NCBI GenBank assembly: GCA_934623455.1
Contig: CAKTVK010000041.1
Location: 1 to 17,304 of the forward strand
Source: an uncultured Eggerthellaceae bacterium
Lineage (GTDB): Bacteria; Actinomycetota; Coriobacteriia; Coriobacteriales; Eggerthellaceae
Length of the DNA: 17,304 bases
Reading direction: 5' to 3'
The notes beneath the pieces are model-generated. The model had not been told where the DNA came from, searched no databases, and was given only the letters and a program-made list of their open reading frames with translations. Of this stretch, positions 5,562 through 13,982 are shown in pieces. Position numbers and translations under genes: made by a program. Each line of letters opens with the position of its first letter. Position 1 is the stretch's first letter.

Positions 5562-8543
5562 CTACAATTCTTTCATTTCGCAAAGTAAATCATGGGCAGT
5601 TTCAATGCTTTGGAAACGAATGGCGCAGTCGTCTTTTTTGGGGAAAGCCAACAGAGGAATAGATCCATACCATATAAGGGATTCATCAAAAATGGCAATA
5701 TTGGAACGTCCTTTTATTTCATTAGGCAGCTTGATGTCCGCTCCTGCTTTCGCAAGCTGGTCAACCGCATCATCTGATGAAGCCTTTTCCAACAAGCACG
5801 TCACTTTCACGCCTCGCGAACTTGCATCTGCAATAGAGGGAGCAATGATGGAAACAGCTTTCGCGGAAGCATATTGCGCACGGAAAAGAATGGATTTTCT
5901 GGCGCGGGCAATATCCTGAAGCAGCTTCTTCGTTGTCTCATCGTAAAGGACAAACGAACCGCTCACCCTGCCATATTGGTCAGAATCATCACTTGCGGCT
6001 ACCTCGTATCCAAGTTTTGCATACGTCTTCAAGCGTTTGCGATACATGCGTTCAAGCATGGGAACAGAAGTTTCAATGTAATCATAAATTACAACATTGC
6101 TCTTTCCTTCGCAGGAGCGATGAAGGCGACCTGCTTGCTGGGTAACATTCCCATCCCATGATATCGGGGTTGCAAGAAAAAGCGCATCAAGCCTGGCTAG
6201 GTCGAACCCCTCGCCCAAGTAGCTTTCCGTTGCAACAATCGCATAACGGTAGTCATTATCGATTCCGATTTCAACCAGCGATGCCAGACTATCGCGTCGC
6301 TGCTTTTCTGTCCCACCGCCAACCAAAAGTCGCGATTCGGCTCCTTGCTTTGAAATGGCTTCGCACAATAAACGCGCATGCTCTTTTCGCTTTGTGAGCA
6401 CTAAAGGAAACCTTCCCGATTGAATTGCATTTACCACATCGCGAGCTATAAAAGCATTTCTCTCATGATGGGCGCAAAGACAATCAAGAACTTGATTGAA
6501 GGACAAGGAATTGTTATCCCCTTGATTAGGATCATGGATGCGGAAACCGGTGAAACGCGGGATAAGCACACGAGAAATACCCTGCTGCTTGACTTGCTCT
6601 TTTGGATCAACCTTAAATCTTACAGGGCCGCAGAGCATGAACAGAGCAGCATCCATGCCATCGGAGCGCTTAGGGGTAGCGGAAAGTCCATACACAACTT
6701 TCGCTGGGACTGCTTTAAGTACATTTTCTAACTGCAACGCTGCGGCGTGATGGCACTCGTCGCAAATAACAAGACCATACGACGAAAGGTCCTTGACGAA
6801 GCGACCTTCAGATTCACCACCCCTGATAACAAGCGATTGAAAAGTCGCAACATCGATTATTCCGCTCGGTGCATTTTTACCACCACTGATTTTCCCAATA
6901 AGGGGTCTTTTTCGCTTGCTGATCTTGCCCGACGGAGTAAGAAGCGGAGGAAGGCTTTGTCGAATATCCAAAAATTCTGTTAGCTTATCAATCCATTGGG
7001 AAACAAGCGCCGTCTTTGGAACAATAACAAGCGTAGGCAAGCGCAGCTGGGCAATGAGATATGCGCCAATCACTGTTTTCCCAAAACCAGTCGGTGCAGA
7101 CAGAATGCCGTTTTCGTATTTAAGAAGGTTCTCGGCTGCCTCTTTTTGTTCCGGTCTCAGTTTGCCTTTAAACCGAACATCAATGGATGCGCCCGAAAAT
7201 CTGCAATCGTTCCAAACGTAACAAATGCCCGACGCATTAAGCAAATCGATAAGTCTTGATTTACATCCGCGTGGCAGCGCAATGCGTTCACCTCGTGTTT
7301 CCCCAAAATAGGCGATGCGCGGCTTTCCGTATACCGACTGATGCATGGCCTGCGCGCGATAAAACTCAGGGTTCGAAAACGCTGCAAGACGCTTTACGCA
7401 GTTCCGCGCCGCAGGGCTCATTCCATCTTCGGGAATATAAATCATATCGGCTTCGGTTACCGTAAGCCTTTTCGGAAAGTCATCTGGAGAAAGCGCTAAT
7501 GGGATTCTCGCCGCCCAAGACGAAGCTAACGTAAGCCCCTCGTCAAAGCATTCTTTCTTCAAGGGAGACTTAAGACCATCCAATTCGGCACAAGAAGGTG
7601 AGTTTTTAAGTAACGCGCGTAAACGCTCTTCTGAAATTCGTTCAATCTGCGAAAGAAAGAGCCATTGATCAGGGAACGCTTCAAATGAAGTATCTACAAA
7701 TACGCTATTTCCCTTTCTTTGCGAAGCACCCTGAAAAGGCAGAGCAATTAAATTTCCGAATCCGCCCTCTGGAATAGTTGATTGCGCAGGAAACATTCTG
7801 TCATATGCTTCAAAGCCAATACTGTTCGACTTCATCATAGCTCTCGTAATCAAGAAATTCCCTAATTCTCGCGCAAGAGAAGCATCTACAAGAGCATCGA
7901 AGAAAAACCAGACATGGGCGCCGTTGCTCGACCGCGATCGTTCTATACATGCCGGCAATTTACACTCTACCGATTCGGCATAAATGGCTGTGACGGCATC
8001 GGTCCAACCTTTTCCGTCAAAATCGAGAACAAGAACCGATGTTTTACAGTCTTTGTCCAAAACGTACATGCCAATTACGTCGCGGAAACGTTCATCGGCG
8101 CCTTTGAAGTGCGCGATTAACGCAGCATCGCTTATCTCCGAAAACGCTTGATTGTCGCAAAGAGCGCATTTAGTTTTCTTACCCGAAGCTCTTGGACAAA
8201 TTCCCCTTTTCCACTCATTCGCACAAGCGGGAGTGTAACCAATGCCGCCATCCTTGCGTTTGTAGCCGTGAGCGTAAACATCGGTGCGACCCCTGAAAAG
8301 AGAACGGAACAAAGCAATTTTATCTTTGGCGGGACTTGCTGACGTAACTAAGTCGCAAGTGCTTAGTACAGACGAGGATGTAACACTTCCCTGTTCCCAG
8401 TCGGAAACGGATGCATAGCGCTCTTCGCCGTCGCATGAGCATACGACTACGGAAGCATCATGAGCATTCACGCTTTCAATCAGTTTCACAAACGAAAACC
8501 GTTTTCCATTGATTAATGCGTGTCGGGAAAGCTCGACCATCAT
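5562..8543 (-). CDS. TOTE-type archaeo-eukaryotic primase / SF2 helicase / PLD-like fusion
   Basis: 993 aa. Residues 70-310 match the primase-like (AEP) domain known from TOTE conflict systems: a Cys cluster (C107, C116, C126, C129), the metal-binding LDFDG (173-177) and SSNGAHVWFFFD (205-216) with H210. Residues 460-850 are an SF2 helicase: Walker A SAPTGFGKT (482-490), DECH (595-598), SAT (621-623) and motif VI QQAGRLHR (802-809). Residues 880-990 look like a phospholipase-D-type domain (IFDESLIWYGS at 951-961), but the His and Lys of the HxK motif are R946 and N948, so it should be inactive. AEP plus helicase suggests action on nucleic acid, such as priming or restructuring invading DNA or RNA; the exact function is unknown. 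ATG ATG at 8543 follows AGGA by about 6 nt. It is 153 bp downstream of the Abi_2 gene. Confidence 0.88.
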   Translation of the reverse strand: MMVELSRHALINGKRFSFVKLIESVNAHDASVVVCSCDGEERYASVSDWEQGSVTSSSVLSTCDLVTSASPAKDKIALFRSLFRGRTDVYAHGYKRKDGGIGYTPACANEWKRGICPRASGKKTKCALCDNQAFSEISDAALIAHFKGADERFRDVIGMYVLDKDCKTSVLVLDFDGKGWTDAVTAIYAESVECKLPACIERSRSSNGAHVWFFFDALVDASLARELGNFLITRAMMKSNSIGFEAYDRMFPAQSTIPEGGFGNLIALPFQGASQRKGNSVFVDTSFEAFPDQWLFLSQIERISEERLRALLKNSPSCAELDGLKSPLKKECFDEGLTLASSWAARIPLALSPDDFPKRLTVTEADMIYIPEDGMSPAARNCVKRLAAFSNPEFYRAQAMHQSVYGKPRIAYFGETRGERIALPRGCKSRLIDLLNASGICYVWNDCRFSGASIDVRFKGKLRPEQKEAAENLLKYENGILSAPTGFGKTVIGAYLIAQLRLPTLVIVPKTALVSQWIDKLTEFLDIRQSLPPLLTPSGKISKRKRPLIGKISGGKNAPSGIIDVATFQSLVIRGGESEGRFVKDLSSYGLVICDECHHAAALQLENVLKAVPAKVVYGLSATPKRSDGMDAALFMLCGPVRFKVDPKEQVKQQGISRVLIPRFTGFRIHDPNQGDNNSLSFNQVLDCLCAHHERNAFIARDVVNAIQSGRFPLVLTKRKEHARLLCEAISKQGAESRLLVGGGTEKQRRDSLASLVEIGIDNDYRYAIVATESYLGEGFDLARLDALFLATPISWDGNVTQQAGRLHRSCEGKSNVVIYDYIETSVPMLERMYRKRLKTYAKLGYEVAASDDSDQYGRVSGSFVLYDETTKKLLQDIARARKSILFRAQYASAKAVSIIAPSIADASSRGVKVTCLLEKASSDDAVDQLAKAGADIKLPNEIKGRSNIAIFDESLIWYGSIPLLAFPKKDDCAIRFQSIETAHDLLCEMKEL

Positions 8544-8568
8544 CTTGCTTCCTATCGCTCATCGGGCG

Positions 8569-8606
8569 TTAAGTATAAAACAAAGCATTTAAAACTATTC
8601 TTTGTT
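8569..8606 (-). promoter_or_regulatory. -10-like TATACT with inverted repeat upstream of the primase-helicase
   Basis: Read on the minus strand, AACAAAG (8600-8606) and CTTTGTT (8579-8585) form a perfect 7-bp inverted repeat with 14 bp between, immediately followed by TATACT, a good -10 match. I see no good -35 element. The layout suggests an operated promoter in the 153-bp gap, which would allow expression of the helicase separately from the abi gene. Confidence 0.35.
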
Positions 8607-8696
8607 GCTTGCAGTAAAGAAATCTTTAAATCCGTACGCGATCGCCATATCAAACAATTTTTCGAAAGCATAGAATAACTAATATAAGGATAATTC

Positions 8697-9665
8697 CTAT
8701 TTAGTCGGAGAAAGAGCATCTCGATTAAAAGTATCCCTCGATGCCCAACCCATACGAACAGGAAGATCAATCGGCGTGGATAATTTACTTTCAGCTGCAA
8801 CAACTAGATCATGCATGCTTGCCATCAGTTCAATATGGTTTTTCGCTGCCAGCACGGTTTCCAAATCAGCACATAAAACTCGAATAGATATATCTTTCGA
8901 CTTTGCTACGCATGAGCAGTAGAACCTTTCATCATGGGCGCATATATTCCTAAAATCTTTAATATGGTCATAGGAAAGACGAAGGGCCTCTGGATTTATT
9001 CGCCTTTCTGTTTTATGCGTTCCGGCATAAAGCGATGAGAAGATTTTTGCAATTTTGTTCTGCATACTCTTCGCTTGAAATGAATAAAACTTGAACGCCT
9101 GACCAAAAGATAAGTAATTCATTAAAATCCAAAGAGGAACTTCGCCATCGTGATCAACTACATAGTGCTTAAGATAATCTCTCCTGTAAAATGGATTATC
9201 ACACCCAAATCCCAGCGCCTTCTCAAAATCACAAATCAAATAGCGTGCATACTTTTGAATCTTGGGATTAAGGGAATAGTATGAAAGATCAAGATACGGG
9301 TTTTTCTCGTTGGGATGTTCCTGGGTAAAGCAATACGAGCACGTTGCTTTAAGGACAGCCTCGGCCATAGCCATATATTTCAAAAACAAAGACCGCAGCT
9401 CTCTATCGAAAGAAAACAGTGTATACAAATCCGCAAAAGAAGTATTCTCACGATATCGATCATCGTGAGACATAGCTGTTTTCCAAGAATCAAGAAATGG
9501 ATCTTTGTAGCCATTAACAACAGAATAATAACCTTCGCGTTCAAGGATTTCGCGCGAAAAATCATCCGTTAGAAGCCCCCGTGATTCCAGTATAAGGAGC
9601 TGTTCTGAGATTGTTTTGAAAGGTTTTTCCAAATAGGCCTCCATAAAATAACATAGGGGCTGCAT
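8697..9665 (-). CDS. Abi_2 family (AbiD/AbiF-like) abortive infection protein, HEPN type
   Basis: 322 aa. Family signs: an N-terminal KPFKTISEQLLILESRGLL (14-32), GYYSVVNGYKDPF (45-57), a helix with FSFDRELRSLFLKYMAMAE (84-102), GEVPLWILMNYLSFG (174-188), and near the end DFRNICAHDERFY (237-249). R239-N240-x3-H244 is the HEPN RNase-type RNxxxH motif. Abi_2 proteins abort phage infection in lactococci and HEPN folds are often RNases (family knowledge); cleavage by this protein is inferred. Two starts are possible: the ATG at 9665, with AGGGG 7 nt upstream, and an ATG at 9644, which gives the more typical N-terminus but has no ribosome site. The first site lies in a hairpin. It heads a minus-strand block with the primase-helicase and the DUF234 ATPase. 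Confidence 0.88.
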   Translation of the reverse strand: MQPLCYFMEAYLEKPFKTISEQLLILESRGLLTDDFSREILEREGYYSVVNGYKDPFLDSWKTAMSHDDRYRENTSFADLYTLFSFDRELRSLFLKYMAMAEAVLKATCSYCFTQEHPNEKNPYLDLSYYSLNPKIQKYARYLICDFEKALGFGCDNPFYRRDYLKHYVVDHDGEVPLWILMNYLSFGQAFKFYSFQAKSMQNKIAKIFSSLYAGTHKTERRINPEALRLSYDHIKDFRNICAHDERFYCSCVAKSKDISIRVLCADLETVLAAKNHIELMASMHDLVVAAESKLSTPIDLPVRMGWASRDTFNRDALSPTK

Positions 9666-9678
9666 ACAGCAACCCCTA
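9653..9678 (-). promoter_or_regulatory. Hairpin covering the ribosome site and start codon of the abi gene
   Basis: On the transcript strand TAGGGG-T-TGC and GCA-G-CCCCTA can pair with one mismatch around a 5-nt loop TGTAT. The 5' arm contains the AGGGG Shine-Dalgarno, and the ATG at 9665 falls at the loop/3'-arm boundary. Such a structure should hold translation low unless opened. A DNA-level operator is the alternative reading. Confidence 0.45.
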
Positions 9679-9682
9679 CGGA

Positions 9683-9709
9683 CTCGGTGGGACGTGCCCA
9701 GCTTCCGAG
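9683..9709. other. Nested inverted repeat between the LCP and abi genes
   Basis: CTCGG (9683-9687) pairs with CCGAG (9705-9709), and TGGG (9688-9691) with CCCA (9697-9700), giving a 9-bp stem with one 4-nt bulge and a 5-nt loop. It lies about 60 bp after the stop of the LCP gene. There is no T-run on either strand, so it is not a standard intrinsic terminator. Its role is unclear. Confidence 0.3.
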
Positions 9710-9769
9710 CCTCTTCACATATCTTATTGTAACCTTACTTCCGGTTTTTTAAAATCAGAAATCGATAAA

Positions 9770-10873
9770 TTAATTAATATCTTCTTCCCCACCGCCGACG
9801 TCGATGACTTCCGTGGTGCCCACGTGCACCGCACCATCAGTAGATGTTGTACGCTCCATAACCCGGGAAGGGTCCCTGCCTGCGTTAACCTCGGTCATAA
9901 TGCGCGCCCACTGCTCGGGCGCCTCGGTGGTAAGCCACAGGCCTGTATCCTCGTCCAGGTCGCCTTCGGTGGGTCCCGTGCACGAATACACTACCAGCTG
10001 CTTGCCGCCCGCAAGCGTGGTGGCCCAGTAAACAAGGTCGCTGAACGGAATATCAGTCTCCACCATCGATGCCAGAATCTGAATTTGACCAGGGATTTCC
10101 AAAACTGGCTTCGAAAGCACCTGCTTGAGCATATCCATCATGATCGCGCGAATGTTCGCCTGACGAATGGCATCCTGCGTAATGCCGTTGTAAGAATATT
10201 CCATGCGTGAGCGCGCCAAAATCAGCGCTTCCTCACCCGAAAGATGGTTCTCCCCTGACTCAATGCGAATCTGTTGGTAGCCCGAAGAGGTCCACACCGC
10301 ACCATCTATCGCATAAGGAACATCTACGTCAACGCCGCCAAGTTCGTCAACCACGTCTTTGAGCTGGTCAAACCCCACTTCAACGTAATGAGAAATGGAA
10401 ACGCCCGTAAGCTGAGACACCGCTTGAATGCACGCCGCTTCGCCTTCCTCGGCGAAAACCTGGTTGAGCTTCACCGTGTTGCCGTCAATGTGATACGGCG
10501 TATCGCGCGGCACAGACACCATGGTCAGCTTCGATTCGTCCAGGTCAAAGCGCACCAGCACCATCACATCGCTTCGCTCGTTATCGGTTCCAATCACCAG
10601 AATGTAGAAGGGGTCGTTCTTCTCGGCTGCAACCAGAGCATCGGAAAGTTCTTCCGAGTCACCCTTATAGGACAAGGCGTTTGAAAGGCTGTTCAGGTAA
10701 AACGCGAAGGCGCCGCCCGCAATAAGCGCCACCGCAAGAAGCGTGCAAGCAACAGCAAGAATCACTTTTTTCCGTTTTTTGCGCGGACTGCGCGCAGACA
10801 CTTCTTCTTGAACCACCCGCACGTGCTTTCCCTGCACAGCATTCTGGTTTTGCTTTTCGGACAAATCCCGCAT
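9770..10873 (-). CDS. LytR-CpsA-Psr (LCP) family cell-envelope ligase
   Basis: 367 aa. A basic cytoplasmic N-terminus (RKKRKK at 31-36) precedes one membrane segment (about 37-60), with the remainder outside the cell. LCP domain marks: PFYILVIGTDNERSD (88-102) and MVLVRFD, TMVSVPRDTPYHI (117-129), KLNQVF (135-140), and ALILARSRMEYS followed by a Gln-rich-helix equivalent. LCP enzymes join undecaprenyl-linked glycopolymers to peptidoglycan or protein (family knowledge); the substrate here cannot be read from sequence. The tail (about 300-367) is acidic and low in complexity. The ATG at 10873 follows AAGGAG at about 10 nt. It sits 222 bp downstream of a second LCP gene on the same strand; that gap shows only short TTGCACC-type repeats near 11065-11086. 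Confidence 0.92.
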   Translation of the reverse strand: MRDLSEKQNQNAVQGKHVRVVQEEVSARSPRKKRKKVILAVACTLLAVALIAGGAFAFYLNSLSNALSYKGDSEELSDALVAAEKNDPFYILVIGTDNERSDVMVLVRFDLDESKLTMVSVPRDTPYHIDGNTVKLNQVFAEEGEAACIQAVSQLTGVSISHYVEVGFDQLKDVVDELGGVDVDVPYAIDGAVWTSSGYQQIRIESGENHLSGEEALILARSRMEYSYNGITQDAIRQANIRAIMMDMLKQVLSKPVLEIPGQIQILASMVETDIPFSDLVYWATTLAGGKQLVVYSCTGPTEGDLDEDTGLWLTTEAPEQWARIMTEVNAGRDPSRVMERTTSTDGAVHVGTTEVIDVGGGEEDIN

Positions 10874-11095
10874 CCTTCAAACACTCCTTGACAGGCCATA
10901 TTGGCTTTTATCGTACGCAACAAAACACCAGGATACGCCCTCGAAAAGCAAAAGCTAAGAGAAGCAGCGCGGAAAACAGGGTATCTCAACACGAAACAAA
11001 AGCCGCACTTCACCTTAAGACGCCGAAGGCAGCAACAGCAAAGCTGGCCAGCACTCAATCGCGTCTTTGCACCCTTGCACCTTTGCGTCAAGCCG

Positions 11096-13177
11096 CTAAT
11101 CCCACGTTTCCGCATAATATCCGCTGATCAAACGCTCGCCCGAGCAGAATTCCCGGGCAATTGCGGCATAGGCGGCGCTGTCGTAATCAACAAGCGTCTG
11201 CAAGCAGCCCTCGTTGTTGTGTCCCAGCTCGGGAAGCTCATAACGCGTGACCTCGAACGGTCCCGACGCAGCCTGCACCACCAGGTTGTCCTTGTTCGCC
11301 TGAAGCGCATCGCTCCACGCGGAAATATCGTCGGAAGCAATGTTCGTTTCAATAAAACCGCTGCTCACCAGGAAGTTCAAAAGATCGCCTGTGGAAATAA
11401 TGCCGCCCAGACCAATATCGCTGGGACTCAGCGCAACCTGAATTAAGCGGCACAGCATCATTCGATTGACCGACTGGCGCAAGGCGTCTTCGGGCAAATC
11501 GTACTTCTCAGCATAAGAGTGGCGCTCGCGAGAAGCAACCATGAAGTCGTAGCCATCCAGAACCTGCTCACCGGCAGACAGATAATCCGTTTCCGAACCC
11601 CAATCAAGCGCATACGGCAAGTCAACGGATAGCCCGCCAATCGCGTCCACGATTTTTTGAACCGTTTCGATATCACACACAACGTACTTCGTAACGCCCA
11701 CATGCGTAATCTCGCTGATAGCCTGGCACTCCTTCGCGGCGCCTGCGTGCGTGGCCGAACGGTGATCGGAGCCTTCCGCAAGCGCCTGGTAATACGCGTA
11801 ATGGAACGCATAATTCGACTTGTACCAGGTCTTTCCCGTGCAAGCAGATGCCGAAGAGCAGGTACATGTCAAGCCAGGATAACTCGGACGGAAGTCGCTA
11901 CCCCGCTGCACATAATACGTATCGCGCGGCACGGTGAGCAATGAAACCGTAGCGGCCTCGGTATCAACGCGCATGAGCATCTGAACATCGGACCCCTGAA
12001 CCTCTTTGTGCTTTTCAGGCCATGCGTCAGACCCCAGCACCGCAACGTAATGAACTACGCCGCGCAGTGACTTATCAATGTCGTTGACCAGGCCTTCAGG
12101 ACAAACATTTACGCCGCCGAACACAAATGCCTTGTCAAACGCGCTGCTGTTGTCGCCAATGAAGGCGGTAGCAGCGGAAGTGTTCGTTGTGCCCTCTACC
12201 AGAATCGGGGGCGCATCGTTTTTCGCCAAAAGCGCCGAAGCAGTAAGCGCGTCCATTCCCTTGGCATCGGCTGTGCCGTTCGCAACACCCACAGAGGAGC
12301 CTCCCAAAAGCCCATCGTCCATCAGTTTTTGCGCAACGGCAACCGAAGTGTCGTAACCCGTTAGGCCATAAACGCGCGTCACTTTATCGCCCCAAACATC
12401 TTCGACGGAAGACGTTGGAAGCGCATCGGGACCACCGGGAACGAAAACGCTGTTGTAGCGGTCAATCATCGCCTGCGCATCAGCGCGCAAAACGCGGTCT
12501 CCATCAGGGGAATCGGTACTGGTTGTAATAAAAATGGGCAGATGATATTTATATGCGAAGGACGCAACAGAAAGCGCATCCGCAAAGTCAACAGACGTTG
12601 CCACCACCGCAGTGCTCAGCTCGTTGCAGGCGCGATCTTTATCTTCGATCATTTTCGCGCACGCAACGGACGTATCGCATGCGTCGTTGCCCCCTACGCG
12701 CTTCACATTGAACCCCGACCAGATCAGAGCGTTCTCAACGGCGGGTTTTACAGCGCCTTCGCCACCAATAAGCAACACGGTTTTAGCACCCAAACGCCTT
12801 ATTTCCTTAAGCGTTTGCCAGGAAAGCGATGCCCGATTCGTAAGCAAAATGGGAGAATCGAACGCACCAGCAAGACCAGTTGCGCTCATGGAGTCCTGAT
12901 AATCATCGTTGCGCGCAAGCACCACACATTTCTCGCTGCCGGTCAGACCATCAGGGAAAGCTGCCCTGGAAGCTTCAATGGCGGTATCCACCGCTTCGCC
13001 GCCGGCAACGCGAACGATAGTTTCAGGATCATCCGGCTGGGCGACCTCAACCGGCTCTTTTGTCGCACAGGCCGTTGCCATCCCCAGCGCAAAAACACAG
13101 CACAACGCGAAGAGTATCGCTACTACCAGGGATTTAGGTGATTTGAACGGCTTCCCTTGTGCCGGCGCTTGCATCAT
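11096..13177 (-). CDS. Secreted fusion: cell-wall-binding type 2 repeats plus LCP domain
   Basis: 693 aa. Residues 15-36 are a hydrophobic signal ending MATAC37, a lipobox-like site with a non-ideal -3 residue, so a lipoprotein is possible. Three cell-wall-binding type 2 (CW_binding_2) repeats follow at about 55-150, 158-262 and 268-368 (VLLIGGEGAVKPAVE; RVGGNDACDTSVACA; RVYGLTGYDTSVAVAQ; VFGGV). Residues 375-600 are an LCP domain (VHYVAVLGSD; SDVQMLMRVD; LLTVPRDTYYV; ASRERHSY; LPEDALRQSVNRMM). It also holds a Cys-rich insert around 434-447 (CTCSSASACTGK). CW_binding_2 modules bind anionic wall polymer in other Gram-positives, so the fusion may hold the ligase at its acceptor (inference). ATG ATG at 13177 is preceded by AAGGGAG at 5 nt. 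Confidence 0.9.
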   Translation of the reverse strand: MMQAPAQGKPFKSPKSLVVAILFALCCVFALGMATACATKEPVEVAQPDDPETIVRVAGGEAVDTAIEASRAAFPDGLTGSEKCVVLARNDDYQDSMSATGLAGAFDSPILLTNRASLSWQTLKEIRRLGAKTVLLIGGEGAVKPAVENALIWSGFNVKRVGGNDACDTSVACAKMIEDKDRACNELSTAVVATSVDFADALSVASFAYKYHLPIFITTSTDSPDGDRVLRADAQAMIDRYNSVFVPGGPDALPTSSVEDVWGDKVTRVYGLTGYDTSVAVAQKLMDDGLLGGSSVGVANGTADAKGMDALTASALLAKNDAPPILVEGTTNTSAATAFIGDNSSAFDKAFVFGGVNVCPEGLVNDIDKSLRGVVHYVAVLGSDAWPEKHKEVQGSDVQMLMRVDTEAATVSLLTVPRDTYYVQRGSDFRPSYPGLTCTCSSASACTGKTWYKSNYAFHYAYYQALAEGSDHRSATHAGAAKECQAISEITHVGVTKYVVCDIETVQKIVDAIGGLSVDLPYALDWGSETDYLSAGEQVLDGYDFMVASRERHSYAEKYDLPEDALRQSVNRMMLCRLIQVALSPSDIGLGGIISTGDLLNFLVSSGFIETNIASDDISAWSDALQANKDNLVVQAASGPFEVTRYELPELGHNNEGCLQTLVDYDSAAYAAIAREFCSGERLISGYYAETWD

Positions 13178-13243
13178 GTGGACTCCCTTTCACCTGATCC
13201 CAAAAGCGCTGCTGCGAGGCGGCGCTGCCCTAAAACGATACGA

Positions 13244-13258
13244 ATACTCTTGAGTATA
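13244..13258 (-). promoter_or_regulatory. -10 element inside a palindrome, promoter of the CW_binding/LCP gene
   Basis: ATACTC-tt-GAGTAT (13244-13257) is a perfect 6-bp-arm palindrome. On the minus strand TATACT (13253-13258) is a good -10 match lying within it, about 75 bp before the start codon. I see no strong -35. A repressor bound here would block RNA polymerase. Confidence 0.45.
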
Positions 13259-13323
13259 TCACCGCGCATGGCTCGATTTCATGCGCTAAACGCAAGCGGC
13301 ATTCCACCATAAACAAGTGCTTA
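13256..13323. repeat. 68-bp dispersed repeat, copy 1
   Basis: Aligns without gaps to 15809-15876 (52 of 68 identical, my count). The ends ATATCACCGCGCA and AAGTGCTTA are conserved. Copy 1 also contains a perfect 7-bp-arm inverted repeat, GCGCATG/CATGCGC. It sits between the divergent LCP-fusion and relB promoters. Confidence 0.75.
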
Positions 13324-13331
13324 TCTTGCGC

Positions 13332-13361
13332 TTGTCTCGATAGATATACGTGCGTTATAAT
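13332..13361 (+). promoter_or_regulatory. Promoter of the relB-yafQ operon
   Basis: TTGTCT (13332-13337) and a consensus TATAAT (13356-13361) are separated by 18 bp. The relB ATG is 35 bp further on. The ribosome site AGGAG lies at 7 nt from that ATG. Confidence 0.65.
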
Positions 13362-13396
13362 ACGTTTGCACATACATAATATGACAGGAGTTTGAA

Positions 13397-13669
13397 ATGG
13401 TAACTACAACTCTAACCATTCGCATCGATGACGACCTAAAGCGCGAGGCATCCGAAGTCGCCGATTATTACGGACTTGACTTGTCCTCGGTAACACGTGC
13501 TTTTTACAAACAAATGGTGAACACTCGTCGTATCCCGCTAACTTTTGCACCCGAAGAGCCCAACGCGGAAAGCCTAGAAGCCATTCGCGAAGGTGATGCC
13601 TTCCTGGCTTCGGGCAAAAAAGACCGTTTCGACAACGGAGCCGACCTTATTGCGGCGGCGATGGCATAA
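13397..13669 (+). CDS. RelB/DinJ-family antitoxin
   Basis: 90 aa. The N-terminus TTTLTIRIDDDLKREASEVADYYGLDLSSVTRAFYKQ is a ribbon-helix-helix DNA-binding domain typical of RelB/DinJ (shown across residues 3-39). The C-terminal part (about 50-90) would wrap the toxin. Such antitoxins repress their own operon alone or with toxin (family knowledge). The start is fixed by AGGAG at 7 nt and by the promoter 35 bp upstream. The stop TAA overlaps the toxin ATG by one base, giving tight coupling. Confidence 0.9.
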   Translation: MVTTTLTIRIDDDLKREASEVADYYGLDLSSVTRAFYKQMVNTRRIPLTFAPEEPNAESLEAIREGDAFLASGKKDRFDNGADLIAAAMA

Positions 13670-13965
13670 TGAGTAGGCTCACCGCCGAGTTTTCCACTGC
13701 ATTCTCCTGTAATCTGAAGAAGGCAAAACGTCGCAAATGGGATCTTGAAGAGCTGCAAAAGCTAATTAATCTAGTATTGGAGAACTCGCCGGAGTCAATA
13801 GAAATCCTAAAACGCCGTCACAATATGCATCAGTTGAGCGGTAACTGGGCAGGACAAAACGAGTGTCATGTTGCCAACTCTGACGACTGGCTTGTGATTT
13901 GGTCGGCCAACAGTGACGTTGCTTTCTTCGAACGAACTGGTAGCCATGATGAGTTGTTCAGATAG
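13669..13965 (+). CDS. YafQ-family mRNA interferase toxin
   Basis: 98 aa, the normal size. It carries the YafQ signature: H54 and then, 13 residues on, ECH67, then DD73-W74, and near the end RTGSHDELF with H93 and F97. These correspond to E. coli YafQ His50, His63, Asp67-Trp68, His87 and Phe91, with one residue inserted before the Asp. YafQ cuts mRNA in the ribosome (family knowledge). All catalytic positions seem present, so it should be active and need the antitoxin encoded just upstream with TAATG overlap. Confidence 0.9.
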   Translation: MSRLTAEFSTAFSCNLKKAKRRKWDLEELQKLINLVLENSPESIEILKRRHNMHQLSGNWAGQNECHVANSDDWLVIWSANSDVAFFERTGSHDELFR

Positions 13966-13982
13966 TCAGTAACCCCTGCCAA

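Noticed and set aside
8552..8803. 83-aa minus-strand ORF between the primase-helicase and abi genes
   Set aside because: It overlaps the 3' end of the abi gene out of frame and spans the probable promoter; no supporting motif.
11065..11086. Short TTGCACC-type repeats between the LCP genes
   Set aside because: Only two to three imperfect units; too little to call an array or an operator.
10762..11115. 117-aa minus-strand ORF across the gap between the two LCP genes
   Set aside because: It overlaps the start of the downstream LCP gene in another frame and is a Cys/Arg-rich product with no ribosome site or recognisable domain.
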